Assembly (NCBI GenBank): GCA_030447525.1
Contig: JAUJOR010000013.1
Coordinates: 1-39,980 of the forward strand
Reading direction: 5' to 3'
Origin: Chloroflexota bacterium
GTDB taxonomy: Bacteria; Chloroflexota; UBA11872; UBA12225
Length of the DNA stretch: 39,980 nt
This document shows positions 18,172-27,315 of the stretch, piece after piece. The notes beneath the pieces are model-generated. The model made no database searches, had not been told where the DNA came from, and saw only the letters and a list, made by a program, of their open reading frames with translations. The position numbers were made by a program, and so were the translations under genes. Each line of letters opens with the position of its first letter. Position 1 is the stretch's first letter.

Positions 18172-19494
18172 CTAGTTGAGGGCCCCGAGAGGGTTGACGA
18201 AGCTCCCGTTGCGCAAGATCTCGAAGTGCAGGTGCGACCCGGTGGAGCGCCCGGTGCTCCCCATCAGTCCCACCAGCTGCCCCTTCCCTACTACCTGTCC
18301 GGGGCGCACGGAGATCACCGAGAGGTGGTTATAGGTGGTGCTATAGCCGTTCTCGTGATTGACCACCACGCGGTAGCCGTAGCCCCAGCTGTTCCAACCG
18401 GCGGAGCTCACCGTGCCCCCATCGGCGGCGCCGATCCTCGTCCCCAAGGGCGCGGCCACGTCGATCCCCGGATGCCAGCCGGAAAAGTAGGTGGTGATCA
18501 CCCCCCGCGTCGGCCAGGACAGACGTCCCGTGGGACGGGGGACCGGTGGGGGGGCAGGCGCCGGGGGCGGCGCCGGGAGCGGGGGCGCTGGGCGCTGCTG
18601 GGCAGGGGCAGAAGGCGCCGGGCGCACGGGGATGCCGGGGAGCGGCGGCCTGGGCACCTGGATTCGCGGGGCCGGTAGGGCCGGGGCCAGCTCTACCTGA
18701 CGCGGCGTAATGGGTAGGGCCCCGCCCGGGACGACCAGCAGCTTGTCCGGCTGCAGGGACTCGCCCGGCTTGAGACCGTTGAAGTCCACGATCGCCGCCG
18801 GGTCGACGTTGTACTTCTTGGAAATGACGTCGAGCGAGTCGTCGGCGGCGATGGCATGAACCACCCCTTGCACCGGCGGGATGCGGAGCTGCTGCCCGGG
18901 CTTGATAATGCTCCCTTCGTCCAGATCGTTCGACCACAGGACGCTCCAGGCCCCCACACTGAATCGGGCTCCGATGTCCCATGGTGTATCGCCGGGGCGG
19001 ACGGTATAGGTGATTACGTCCATGCGGGGCTGCGCCGGCGCCAGGGTGGTGGCCGAGAAGGCCGGCCGCACCAGGGCGTCTCGCACCTGTACCTCACCGG
19101 CCCGCGGCCCAAGTAAGAGTCGGGCGTCGGCCGAGAGGGCACCGGCCTCCGTCCCCAGCGGCATGGCCAGGCCAGCCTCGGGACGGCGAAAGCCCCCCAC
19201 GGCCACGGCCGCGGCCGCGATGGCCAGCACCACGGCGTGCGACGCCAGGCGGGGCGGGGCCGGCCGCCGGGCCAGCAAGGTCGCGGGACGGGCGAGATCA
19301 GCGCGCACCGCCAGCAGGGTGGCGATGGCGACGGCGCTGCCTTGCAGGAAGCGGTCGGCCCAGGCCGGCCGGCCAGACGCCCGGAGCGTCCGCCGGCCGG
19401 GACGCCCAGCGGCTGGACTGCCCTCAACTGCGCTCGGCGATGGGTCGTGCGGTTCTTTGGACGTCCTCGGGGTACGCAGGGTGGCGACGGCCAA
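18172..19494 (-). CDS. Membrane-anchored double-LysM M23 peptidase
   Basis: 440 residues. A basic N-terminus is followed by one or two hydrophobic segments (about 50-65 and 85-100), then two LysM domains for peptidoglycan binding (YTVRPGDTPWDIGARFS and VVHAIAADDSLDVISKKYNVD). A long Pro/Ala linker leads to a C-terminal M23 domain. The zinc ligands are in HPGIDVA, YNHLSVI and HLHFEIL, so it looks active. It probably cleaves or remodels cross-links in the wall. It precedes rplI by about 110 nt and has its own candidate promoter, so it may be the first gene of the rplI-dnaB transcript. Confidence 0.92.
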   Translation of the reverse strand: MAVATLRTPRTSKEPHDPSPSAVEGSPAAGRPGRRTLRASGRPAWADRFLQGSAVAIATLLAVRADLARPATLLARRPAPPRLASHAVVLAIAAAAVAVGGFRRPEAGLAMPLGTEAGALSADARLLLGPRAGEVQVRDALVRPAFSATTLAPAQPRMDVITYTVRPGDTPWDIGARFSVGAWSVLWSNDLDEGSIIKPGQQLRIPPVQGVVHAIAADDSLDVISKKYNVDPAAIVDFNGLKPGESLQPDKLLVVPGGALPITPRQVELAPALPAPRIQVPRPPLPGIPVRPAPSAPAQQRPAPPLPAPPPAPAPPPVPRPTGRLSWPTRGVITTYFSGWHPGIDVAAPLGTRIGAADGGTVSSAGWNSWGYGYRVVVNHENGYSTTYNHLSVISVRPGQVVGKGQLVGLMGSTGRSTGSHLHFEILRNGSFVNPLGALN

Positions 19495-19675
19495 CGCCCG
19501 ATCCTCTCTCGGAGTCTTTGCTCCCCGTACCGGGACGATACGCCCGACGTACCGGGGGTGCGACGCCGGTGTTCCGGCGCCGCTAGTTGCGAAATGGATT
19601 CGTCAGCACCAAGGCTCCTCGCGCCACCGGCCGGCACCCCACCTTCCCGAAGAGGCTGCTAGCTGAGCGGGCCAG

Positions 19676-19705
19676 AACATAACACGAGGGGCGTGATGTT
19701 GTCGA
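19676..19705 (-). promoter_or_regulatory. Candidate promoter of the LysM/M23 gene
   Basis: Minus strand: -35 TCGACA (5 of 6), an 18-bp spacer, -10 TATGTT (4 of 6), giving a leader of roughly 175 nt to the gene start at 19494. Pattern only. Confidence 0.4.
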
Positions 19706-19728
19706 GGACAGCAGGCGGCCCAGCAGAC

Positions 19729-19757
19729 GGATGCTTCGCTCCGCTCAGCATGACTCC
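19729..19757. repeat. REP-like dispersed repeat (GCTTCGCTCCGCTCAGC core)
   Basis: An imperfect palindrome of the kind seen in many unrelated genomes. Its telltale translations are present here on the minus strand (HAERSEAS and MLSGAKHPS in two frames). It lies in the 325-bp gap between the LysM/M23 gene and the glycosyltransferase operon. Only one copy is in the window, so the repeat status rests on recognition of the sequence type. Confidence 0.55.
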
Positions 19758-19819
19758 AGGGGGACTCCTGACAAACGGGCCCCGACGGTCGATGAAAGGG
19801 ATCAGGGAGCGGCCCGGAA

Positions 19820-21946
19820 TTACGGTTCGAGCACGGTGATCCGAGCCAGGGTGACGTGATCGCCCGCCGTGTCCTCCCCACCTCCGGAGAGGGCCCCACG
19901 TATGTCCCGCTCGACAGGGAGGCGCTGGAGGGAGGCCCATTCGTAGAGACCGGTCACCAGGTCGTAGGTCCCGGGAGGGGTGTCCGGCTTGAGGGCCACC
20001 TCGAACCGGACGGCCACCGCTTCCCCCGGGCGCCAGCGGCTGGTGGGGCGCTGACCGGACATCGGAGGGGAATCTTTTTGGCCCCAGATGACGCCGCCCG
20101 CCCCGGTCACATGGTTGAACACGGTATAGCTCTTGGCCGGTCTCGTCAGGGCTTCCCAGTACAGCGTCAGCTCCAACGCCTCACCCGGGCGGGCTGTGGT
20201 CGCCGAGAGGTGGTAGCCCCGGAGGGCAATCTGGTCGCCAAACACTGGGGGGGGGTCGAGGAAGACGTCGCCAGCGCCTCCTGTCCAGCGGGTATGGTAC
20301 AGCTGGAAGCGGCTGTGACCTCCCGGCTTGACTACTTCTAAGATGAGGTCAGCCGCGGGGTTCAGGCGCCGGAAGCGACGCTCCTGCTCCCCGTTCGGCG
20401 CGTCCGAGAGGACGTAGTAGAGATCGGCCCCGCTAGCGGCTAGCCGGTAGGCGGCGTCCGGCCGGCCCTGCAATCCGGTCTCGATGGACTCGTTCTCGGC
20501 AACGAAGCCCAGCGCTACGTTCGGCCAGGCCTGGAGGTAGGCGGTGACACCGTCACGGGGCATGCCGGTGGTGTTTCGCGTCAGCACCACGATAGGGTGT
20601 TGTGTCGCCTGCTGCCGCAAGTAGCCCACCACCTCCGGCAGGCCGTAGCCGGCATAGTTGCTCTCAACGTACTGGAAGCGATCGGTGATATACCGGCGGT
20701 CGTTCATCCAGGGGGCCTGCGGTGGATCGGTCAGCAGGAGCGCGGCGAATGGCACACCCGGTGCGGCGATGATGGCCCCGGCCAGCCAGGCCGCCGGGAT
20801 TCCCCGCGGCCAGGGAAAGCCCGGCGCCATCAGACGCAGGCGCGGCCTGGCCATGGCGGTGAGCAGATAGGCGGCCGGCAAGAACGAGGTAACGAAGCAG
20901 AAGACGAAGTAGCGGGAGTAGATCAGCTTGGCCGTGAAGACGAAGAGGAGCAGCGGCGCGACCGTCCACAGCGTCGCCAGCCGCACTCCCCTCTCGTCCC
21001 CCCGCCGGCCGAAGGCCAGGATCATCCCGGCAATGGCGGTCGCCGTCAGGGGCCAGCCAAGGTAGGTCCCGGCCGCCCCGGCGATGAAGCGGGCGTTGCT
21101 CCACCATTGGCCGGCGGGGAAGCGCAGCATTTCCCCTGCCGTCAGGGAGTAGCGCTGGAAGTTTCCTTCCTGGATATTCCCGACGATCGGGCTGACGTAC
21201 AGCACGGAGTAGATGGCCGCCGCCAGAAAGTAGGCTTGGGCCAGGGGCCACCAGCGTCGCAGGGCTCCTGGCCGCCAGAGGGCCACGGCTAGGGGGACGA
21301 GGGCCAGAAAGAACAGGGCGGACAGCTTGGTCAACAGCGCCAGGCCCATGGCCAGCCCCAGGGCGGCAGCGCGCCCGGCGCTCGGCCGCTCTGCCCAGGA
21401 GATCGCCCCCCACAGGACGAGCAGCGCCCCGCTGGAGACCAGGCTGTCGTAGAGGGCCATACGGTCGTGCAGCAGGCTGATCGGCGCGATGACGTAGAGG
21501 CCGGCCGCTATCCAGCCGGCGGCCGGGGAGATGAGCCGGCGTCCTAAGACGACGAGCAGGGAGAGGTTGACCAGGCCGCAGAGCACCGAGACCAGCCGCC
21601 CGGCCACAAGGCGATCCGGGAACAGGGCCAGGAAGGGGGGCATGAGCCAGGCCAGCAAGGGCTGCTTGCCGTCTTCGAGTGAGGCCAGCCAGTCCTCCAA
21701 CGAGCGGGCGTGCAGCGCCCGCACCCCCCAGGTGATGTACGTCCCCTCGTCGCTGACCATCGGCAGGACACCGAGATTGAGCAGGCGGGTGATGAGGTAG
21801 CCGGCCAGCAGGAGGGCGGGTACCCACCAGCCGGGGCGAGGTCCGGGAAAGGGACGCCGGCGCCCGGGCACGGGAGGCGCGGCCGCGGAGGGACCGGCCA
21901 CGGCGGGACGCGGGGATGGGGTCGGGGACACTGGCGGTGATATCAC
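19820..21946 (-). CDS. GT39-like membrane glycosyltransferase with C-terminal beta domain
   Basis: A 708-residue GT-C-fold protein. After a Pro-rich start it has about eleven to thirteen TM helices up to residue 420. The catalytic-type acidic pair Asp66-Glu67 lies in VSDEGTYITWG, at the first extracytoplasmic loop, as in PMT/ArnT enzymes. A soluble part follows, and residues from about 570 form a beta-rich domain (DQIALRGYHLS ... LELTLYWEAL ... GTYDLVTGLYEW). Such enzymes move a sugar from polyprenyl phosphate to an acceptor outside the membrane. The GTG start overlaps the stop of the GT2 gene by 4 nt (GTGA), so the two are translationally coupled. Confidence 0.85.
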   Translation of the reverse strand: MISPPVSPTPSPRPAVAGPSAAAPPVPGRRRPFPGPRPGWWVPALLLAGYLITRLLNLGVLPMVSDEGTYITWGVRALHARSLEDWLASLEDGKQPLLAWLMPPFLALFPDRLVAGRLVSVLCGLVNLSLLVVLGRRLISPAAGWIAAGLYVIAPISLLHDRMALYDSLVSSGALLVLWGAISWAERPSAGRAAALGLAMGLALLTKLSALFFLALVPLAVALWRPGALRRWWPLAQAYFLAAAIYSVLYVSPIVGNIQEGNFQRYSLTAGEMLRFPAGQWWSNARFIAGAAGTYLGWPLTATAIAGMILAFGRRGDERGVRLATLWTVAPLLLFVFTAKLIYSRYFVFCFVTSFLPAAYLLTAMARPRLRLMAPGFPWPRGIPAAWLAGAIIAAPGVPFAALLLTDPPQAPWMNDRRYITDRFQYVESNYAGYGLPEVVGYLRQQATQHPIVVLTRNTTGMPRDGVTAYLQAWPNVALGFVAENESIETGLQGRPDAAYRLAASGADLYYVLSDAPNGEQERRFRRLNPAADLILEVVKPGGHSRFQLYHTRWTGGAGDVFLDPPPVFGDQIALRGYHLSATTARPGEALELTLYWEALTRPAKSYTVFNHVTGAGGVIWGQKDSPPMSGQRPTSRWRPGEAVAVRFEVALKPDTPPGTYDLVTGLYEWASLQRLPVERDIRGALSGGGEDTAGDHVTLARITVLEP

Positions 21947-22803
21947 TCGAAGATTCGGTATCGGATAAGGGTGAACCAGGCATGGAAGGCGTCCGTCCAG
22001 CGGATCTTCTTGCCGTCGTTGCTCCCCCGACCCCGATAGGCGATGGGGACCTCGAGGATGCGATGGCCCCGCCGCAGCACCTTGGCCGTGATCTCGGGGC
22101 AGATGTCAAAGCGCTCCGAGCGCAGGTTAAGCCCGCTCATCAGCCCGCGGTCCAGCACTTTGTAACAGGTAGCCTCGTCGGTCACCCGGCGCTGGAACAG
22201 GGCGGTGGCCGTCCAAGACAGGAGCTTGTTGGCCAGCCAGTTGGCCGGGTGCATTCCCGGCGGCCGGGCCAGCATGCCCCGGCCGAGAAAACGGGAGCCG
22301 TAGACCACCTGCGCCTGGCCCGCCAGCACTGGGGCCAGCAAGACGGCATAGTCCGCCGGGTCGTACTCCAAATCTGCGTCCTGGATGAGCACCAACTCCC
22401 CCGTGGCGGCCGCCAGCCCGCTGCGGATGGCCGCCCCCTTGCCCCGGTTTTGCGGATGACGGATCAGACGTATCTCCGGAAACGCCGCCCGCCCTTCGAG
22501 ATGGTCGAGAAAATCCACGCCACCGTCGTTGGAGCAGTCGTCCACCACGATGACTTCAAACGCCACCGGCATGGTGTTCCAGGTGAGACGCTGGGATCGC
22601 ACCCGCTGGAGCAGGTCGCGCAGGGTGTTGCGCTCGTTGTACACGGGGATGATGACGCTCAGGCGCACGGCCGCCGGAGGTCGGCGGCCAGGGCCGGCGG
22701 CCCCCGGCGCCCCTGGAGCGGCGCTTAGCGCGGTCACACCCCGGCCAGCCGCCGGCCCGGCGTCGTTATCTTCCGGCGGGGCTGTGGGGCGGGTCATCAT
22801 CAT
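21943..22803 (-). CDS. GT2 glycosyltransferase, dolichyl-phosphate mannose synthase-like
   Basis: 286 residues from the first of three ATGs at 22803. That ATG overlaps the TGA of the upstream gene as ATGA, which is why it is preferred over the longer frame. After about 45 disordered residues the GT-A domain begins with RLSVIIPVYNE. It has VIVVDDCSNDG and the metal-binding DAD in LIQDADLEYDP (142-144), then GSRF. Family members load glucose or mannose onto polyprenyl phosphate in the cytoplasm. No C-terminal TM helices are present. It would supply the lipid-linked sugar for the GT-C enzymes on either side. Confidence 0.9.
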   Translation of the reverse strand: MMMTRPTAPPEDNDAGPAAGRGVTALSAAPGAPGAAGPGRRPPAAVRLSVIIPVYNERNTLRDLLQRVRSQRLTWNTMPVAFEVIVVDDCSNDGGVDFLDHLEGRAAFPEIRLIRHPQNRGKGAAIRSGLAAATGELVLIQDADLEYDPADYAVLLAPVLAGQAQVVYGSRFLGRGMLARPPGMHPANWLANKLLSWTATALFQRRVTDEATCYKVLDRGLMSGLNLRSERFDICPEITAKVLRRGHRILEVPIAYRGRGSNDGKKIRWTDAFHAWFTLIRYRIFE

Positions 22804-24533
22804 CGCCCTGGAGGCAGGCCGCCGAGGGCATAGCGCTCCGCCCGGGAAGGCCGGTGAGTGAGCGGCGCCGCCGGACGCGGGCCGATCGCGGCCGGTGTGC
22901 GGGCGCCCTCCCACAAACGGCGCCCGGCGCGCACGGCGGCCAGGGCCAGCCAGGCGGCGCCAAGGGCTGACCAGTAGCGCACGAAGTCCGAGCGCTCGCC
23001 CAGGGCGACGAACCAGAGATCAAAGCCGAAGGCCCGCTCCGGGGCCTCCGGCCGCGCGTCTGGGTAGGCCTGGCGCCAGGGGTAGGCCTGGCGATACGGA
23101 TTTTCCGGCCGCGCCTCACGGCCGTGTCCCCCGGCGGTCAGGTCGAGGGCGGTCTCGAACAGGCTTGCCTGCGCCAGCCAGGCGTGGCCGGGGATGGGTG
23201 AGAACGCCGGGACGTGCCGGGCGTGATACACGTCCACCCCGCGTCCGAGCTGCGCCCCGACCACGCTGTAATAGGCCCCGTAGTCTACAACGACCCCCAG
23301 CAGGGAGACGCCCCACCCGGCCGCGACGAGCAGCACCGCCAGACCCCTCAAGACGACGGGCATTACGCTCCAGGCCGAGCACACCGCCCCCCATCCGAGC
23401 ATCACGAACGGGACGGTGACCACCAGGTAGCGCGGGCCCCAGCACCAGTCCCCGTGCCAGGCCCACCAGCGACCGAAGTAGAGCAGCTGGGACGCAAGAA
23501 CCAGCGCCGCCGTCAGCGCCTCCAGGGGCAAGCGGCGCCCCATCCAGGCCAGCCCCACCAGGCCCGCGGCCACCGGCGGGGCGAAGAAAAGCAACCCCTT
23601 CCCGGGGCTGAGCAGGAGATACCCTATCCCGGCAAGCAGTGGGGTGGTGAAGCCTATGGCCGGCTCGTCTCCGTAGCCGAACTCGGTCACGCTCCCGAAG
23701 CGGGCGTAGTTGAGGCCCGCCTGGACTACCAGGGCGGCACCCACAGGCAGGGCCGCCGCCACCAGGTCGCCCCCCAGTGATCGCCGGCGGCTGCGCCACT
23801 GCCACAGGGCCACCGCGAAGTACAGCCCCAGGGGGAGCAGGAGGACGGCTGAGGCCACCTTGGTCAGCAAGGCCAGGGCGCCGGCCACTCCGGCCAGCGC
23901 GGCCCAGCCCACGCCTGGACGGCGGCGCCAGCGTACCAGGGCGTAGAAGGCCAGGAGGAGGGCCGTGGCCTGCAGTGGCTCGGCGAAGTCGGCACGGGCG
24001 TACGGCCAGGCCAGCGTCGCCAGGCCGAAGACCAGGGCCGCCGCCGTTGCCGGCCCGCGCCCCGTCTGTAGAGCGCGCAAGACGAGCCAGAACACCCCTG
24101 CCAGGGCGGCCGTGACAAAGGCGTTGGTCATCCCAACGGCGAACCGCGCCGGCCGGTCGTCGGGGGCACCGAAGACCTTGCCCAGGACGTGCCCGGCGAC
24201 GAAAAATGGCCCCTGCGCGGCTGATTGCCCTAAGCCGTACTTGCCGTACCACCGCCCGTCAGCTCCCGGGGCGGCTTCCGGGCGCGCCTCGATGGCCAGG
24301 GTCTGCCGGGTCACCAGGGCCTTGGTGGTGAGGTACATCGTCTCCCCATCGCCGCTGATCACCCGCCCGGCCATGGTCAAGAGATACACGATGAGTAGGA
24401 AGAGACACAGCCTGACCAGGCAGCGCCGGTCGGCCGCCGCCGAGATCGCCGCCCCCTGGCCAGGGGCGGGGCCGTTCCAGGCGGCCCTGAGGCACCAGCG
24501 CAATGGCCGGCCAGGGAGGTCAGTCCGCTCCAT
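22800..24533 (-). CDS. Multipass GT-C-type glycosyltransferase
   Basis: 577 residues from the ATG at 24533, which overlaps the previous gene by 14 nt. The longer frame upstream is antisense-like. About ten TM helices are visible from residue 40 on. The first loop has SGDGETMYLTTKAL with an acidic pair placed like that of GT39 enzymes, then GKYGLGQSAAQGPFF. The C-terminal loop holds a PYRQAYPWRQAYP near-duplication before the last TM segments. I assign it to the GT-C superfamily by topology and motif position; donor and acceptor are unknown. It is the second gene of the four-gene membrane glycosylation operon. Confidence 0.78.
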   Translation of the reverse strand: MERTDLPGRPLRWCLRAAWNGPAPGQGAAISAAADRRCLVRLCLFLLIVYLLTMAGRVISGDGETMYLTTKALVTRQTLAIEARPEAAPGADGRWYGKYGLGQSAAQGPFFVAGHVLGKVFGAPDDRPARFAVGMTNAFVTAALAGVFWLVLRALQTGRGPATAAALVFGLATLAWPYARADFAEPLQATALLLAFYALVRWRRRPGVGWAALAGVAGALALLTKVASAVLLLPLGLYFAVALWQWRSRRRSLGGDLVAAALPVGAALVVQAGLNYARFGSVTEFGYGDEPAIGFTTPLLAGIGYLLLSPGKGLLFFAPPVAAGLVGLAWMGRRLPLEALTAALVLASQLLYFGRWWAWHGDWCWGPRYLVVTVPFVMLGWGAVCSAWSVMPVVLRGLAVLLVAAGWGVSLLGVVVDYGAYYSVVGAQLGRGVDVYHARHVPAFSPIPGHAWLAQASLFETALDLTAGGHGREARPENPYRQAYPWRQAYPDARPEAPERAFGFDLWFVALGERSDFVRYWSALGAAWLALAAVRAGRRLWEGARTPAAIGPRPAAPLTHRPSRAERYALGGLPPGR

Positions 24534-26970
24534 GGCCCCGCACCCGCACTCGCCCGGCGAGCAAGGCGCCGGCGCTGTTGGCCAGCACGGCGGCGCCGGA
24601 CAGGGCCAGGCCGAGCTTGACAGAAAGAGGATCGAACCACAGGCGTACCCGGTGCCGACCGGCCGGAACGGGGATGCCACGGAACAGGAGGTTTGCCTGC
24701 AGGATAGGGGCGGGGAGGCCGTCGACGGTGGCGTGCCATCCGGGGTAGTAGCTGTCCGACAGCACCAGCAGGGCCGCGCCGTCCGCCTCCGTCTCGATCT
24801 CCAGTTCTTGCGGACTATAACGGACGATTTCGGCTCGCCTGACCTGGGCGCCGGCATCAACCGGGGGCAGCTCGGCGGACGGCGCCTTGACTATGGCCTC
24901 CCGGCCCAGGTCAAGCCAGGCCAGCGCGCCGATGGCCGCCCCCGCTTCCCCCGGGGCGGCCGCCACGCGGTGCACCAGAAGGGCCCGCCGGCCGGCGTCC
25001 GGGTTCTCGTACAGCCAGGCCGCCCCGGGGGCGCCGGGGCGGAGCTCCCAGCCGGGCCCGGGGGCGCCATTTCGCCCGTCGGTGAGGACGTAGCGGACGT
25101 TGAGCCACCCGAGGAGCTCACGATCTGCCCGACCGTTTAGCTGCGGCGGCAGGGTGTAGTGGGGGATGGGCGGCTCGCCGGTCACCAGCAGCGTCTTGAA
25201 CCCGGCATAGTCTTGCGTGGGCAGCAACCCGCCGTCATAGCCGTCGATCGTCGGCAGGCCGTAGGCCAGGCCCAGGCTCGGCTTAAGCGCCTCCCGCATG
25301 GCCACGTAGCGCCGGTGGTTGCCGTCCTCGCCCGGGGCCACCTGGCGCAGGCGGGTGCCGTCGAGGTGCTCCTCGACGGCGATACTGAGCACGCGATCCG
25401 TTGCCCCCAGGCGGGCGGCGAGATAGCCGGCCAGCGCCGGGGGCCGAAGGTACAGTTGCGGATCGCCAGGCCGGTTGTACTCCATCTCCCGGGCTGCCCA
25501 GACCAGCTCCAACGCCAGCCCGCAGCCCAGGGCCAGGCGCGGCCAGCCCGGGCGGGCAAAGATGCTCAGCAGGCCCAGGGCGATGGCCCCCAGAGCGGCC
25601 GCCCCCCACAGCACGGCCACTCGGGTGTGCGGCAGCCACTGGATGGCGCCGACCTCATTTGTGCGCCACAGGGAGAAGAACAACAGCCCGGCCGCTCCCG
25701 TGAGGGCCAGGCCATAGCGCAGGGCCATACTCTCCCGTTCGGGCCCGCTGCTTCCCCGGCGCAGGGCCGTTGCCCCGTGGGCCGCCAGGCCGGCGAGGGC
25801 AAAGCTGGAGATCAGGAGCCAGCGCCCCGGGGCACGAAAGGAATCGAACAGGGGTGCCCCGGCGTAGAGCCAGGCGTACAGCGGGGTGTAGGTTCCCAAC
25901 GCCAGCGTGATCGCCAGGAGGGTCAGTCCCCCGAGGGCCAGCACCGTGCGCCGGGCCGGCGAGAGGGTGAAGGCCAGGCCGGCCAGGATGAGCGCGGTGA
26001 CGCCGACGTATCCCGTCACCTCCTGGCTGGGGAGCGACCAGAAGGTGGGGAGGAGACTCTCCAAGATGTACATCCGCTCCATGCCCAGGGCCACGGCTTC
26101 GGCGAGCGGGATACCTCCCTGGCGATAAGAGAGGCGCGAGAGCTCCACCGACGGCAGGAGTTGCCCCCCGGCCAGCAGCGCCCCGTTCAAGGCAATCGCC
26201 CCATAGGCCGGTAGGTGCGACCAGCGCCATGGCGCCCGGGCCGGCGGCCAGAGGGTGTAGCCGGCGCCGAGGACACCCAGGGCGAACAGGCTGTAGTACG
26301 CCTCCTGCGTGTGGCCGGCGGTCAGCTGGAGGGCCACTGCCACCCCCCCCGCCACGAGCCAGGGCAGGCCCCGGCGCAGCGTGGCCGGCGCCCATCGGGG
26401 GTAGTGCCGGCGCGTTGTGTCACCGTGGCCTGCCGGGCTCAGCGAGGCGGCGAGCCGAAAGACGGCCAGGGCCATCCAGGGGAGCCAGGCCCCGGCGTGG
26501 ACCTGGTTGAGGTGCCCCATGTGGGCGCCAAAGAACCCCCCGCCGGCAAAGGCCAGCGCCCCGATGGCCCCCCCAAGGGCGTCCAACCCCCAGCCCCAGC
26601 GGCACAAGGCGTACATCCCTGACCCGGCGATCAGCAGGTGGAGCCACTGGCTGATGGCCACCGCGCGATCAAAGGGGAGCAGGGCGAAGAGGAGGTCCGG
26701 CGGGTAGAGCACGGCCATCTGTACGTTGGCCAGGAACGGCGCGCCGAAGAAGAGGTAGGGATTCCACAGGGGCAGCTCGCCCCGCCACAGCGCGGCCGCG
26801 GCGTACGTCTTGGCGGGAAAGAAATACGTATAGAGGTCGTACCCCAGCATCGCCCCCCCACCGATGAGGGTGCGGCGCAGCAGGACAGCGCAAAAGCCGG
26901 CTAGGGCCAGCAAGACGCCGGCGTCGGTAACGCCGGCGCGGCTGAGGCGAGCACCAACCAAGGGTCTCAA
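24520..26970 (-). CDS. YfhO-family membrane glycosyltransferase-like protein
   Basis: An 816-residue membrane protein. It begins with a TM helix, then GYDLYTYFFPAKTYAAAALWRG and LPLWNPYLFFGAPF, the hallmark of the YfhO/GT-C family, and ANVQMAVLYP. About a dozen TM helices reach to about residue 510. A soluble extracytoplasmic domain follows with LLVLSDSYYPGWHATVDG, also typical of YfhO. A final TM helix closes the protein. In Firmicutes YfhO relatives are needed for glycosylation of teichoic acids; a similar role in surface glycosylation here is inference. The TTG start is supported by AGGA seven bases upstream. First gene of the operon. Confidence 0.87.
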   Translation of the reverse strand: MRPLVGARLSRAGVTDAGVLLALAGFCAVLLRRTLIGGGAMLGYDLYTYFFPAKTYAAAALWRGELPLWNPYLFFGAPFLANVQMAVLYPPDLLFALLPFDRAVAISQWLHLLIAGSGMYALCRWGWGLDALGGAIGALAFAGGGFFGAHMGHLNQVHAGAWLPWMALAVFRLAASLSPAGHGDTTRRHYPRWAPATLRRGLPWLVAGGVAVALQLTAGHTQEAYYSLFALGVLGAGYTLWPPARAPWRWSHLPAYGAIALNGALLAGGQLLPSVELSRLSYRQGGIPLAEAVALGMERMYILESLLPTFWSLPSQEVTGYVGVTALILAGLAFTLSPARRTVLALGGLTLLAITLALGTYTPLYAWLYAGAPLFDSFRAPGRWLLISSFALAGLAAHGATALRRGSSGPERESMALRYGLALTGAAGLLFFSLWRTNEVGAIQWLPHTRVAVLWGAAALGAIALGLLSIFARPGWPRLALGCGLALELVWAAREMEYNRPGDPQLYLRPPALAGYLAARLGATDRVLSIAVEEHLDGTRLRQVAPGEDGNHRRYVAMREALKPSLGLAYGLPTIDGYDGGLLPTQDYAGFKTLLVTGEPPIPHYTLPPQLNGRADRELLGWLNVRYVLTDGRNGAPGPGWELRPGAPGAAWLYENPDAGRRALLVHRVAAAPGEAGAAIGALAWLDLGREAIVKAPSAELPPVDAGAQVRRAEIVRYSPQELEIETEADGAALLVLSDSYYPGWHATVDGLPAPILQANLLFRGIPVPAGRHRVRLWFDPLSVKLGLALSGAAVLANSAGALLAGRVRVRGHGAD

Positions 26971-27315
26971 TCGGGGGTCCTGAGCTAGTAACGGACGGCC
27001 TCCCCTCGCAGTGGGCCGGATACCTCAGGGCCGCCCATCCCGCGGGTAACAGCCCCTGGGCCGCCGGTCCCAGCGCGCCGCTCCCCCTGCCGGCAGAGGC
27101 TGTCGGCCGGCGTCTTCTGGCCGGTCCTCGATCGACCCGCATTCCGCCAGTACACCTGAGCTGACGTCGCTCGGTACGACTCCCAGGCTGGGTTCTGCCG
27201 CCGGACTCCCCCGCAACTGTGCTGGCAGGGCCACGGCGCAGCGCTGGCGGGCCAGGATCTGGGCGCGCAGCGCCCGCCGGGACACTCGTCGCTGCGGCTG
27301 CCGCCGGGCAGCCCC
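26971..27315. other. Intergenic region, no convincing gene
   Basis: 345 bp between the glycosyltransferase operon (leading away) and the 3' end of the SDR gene. The open frames here show no protein-like composition or motifs. A CCGCAACTGT string at 27211-27220 recalls part of a cobalamin riboswitch, but the rest does not fit. The promoter of the operon should lie here, but I see no good -10/-35 pair. Confidence 0.5.

Noticed and set aside
27160..27260. Cobalamin-riboswitch-like string CCGCAACTGT with GGTACGACTCC upstream
   Set aside because: The spacing between the blocks is too long, the other conserved boxes are missing, and no gene lies downstream on that strand.
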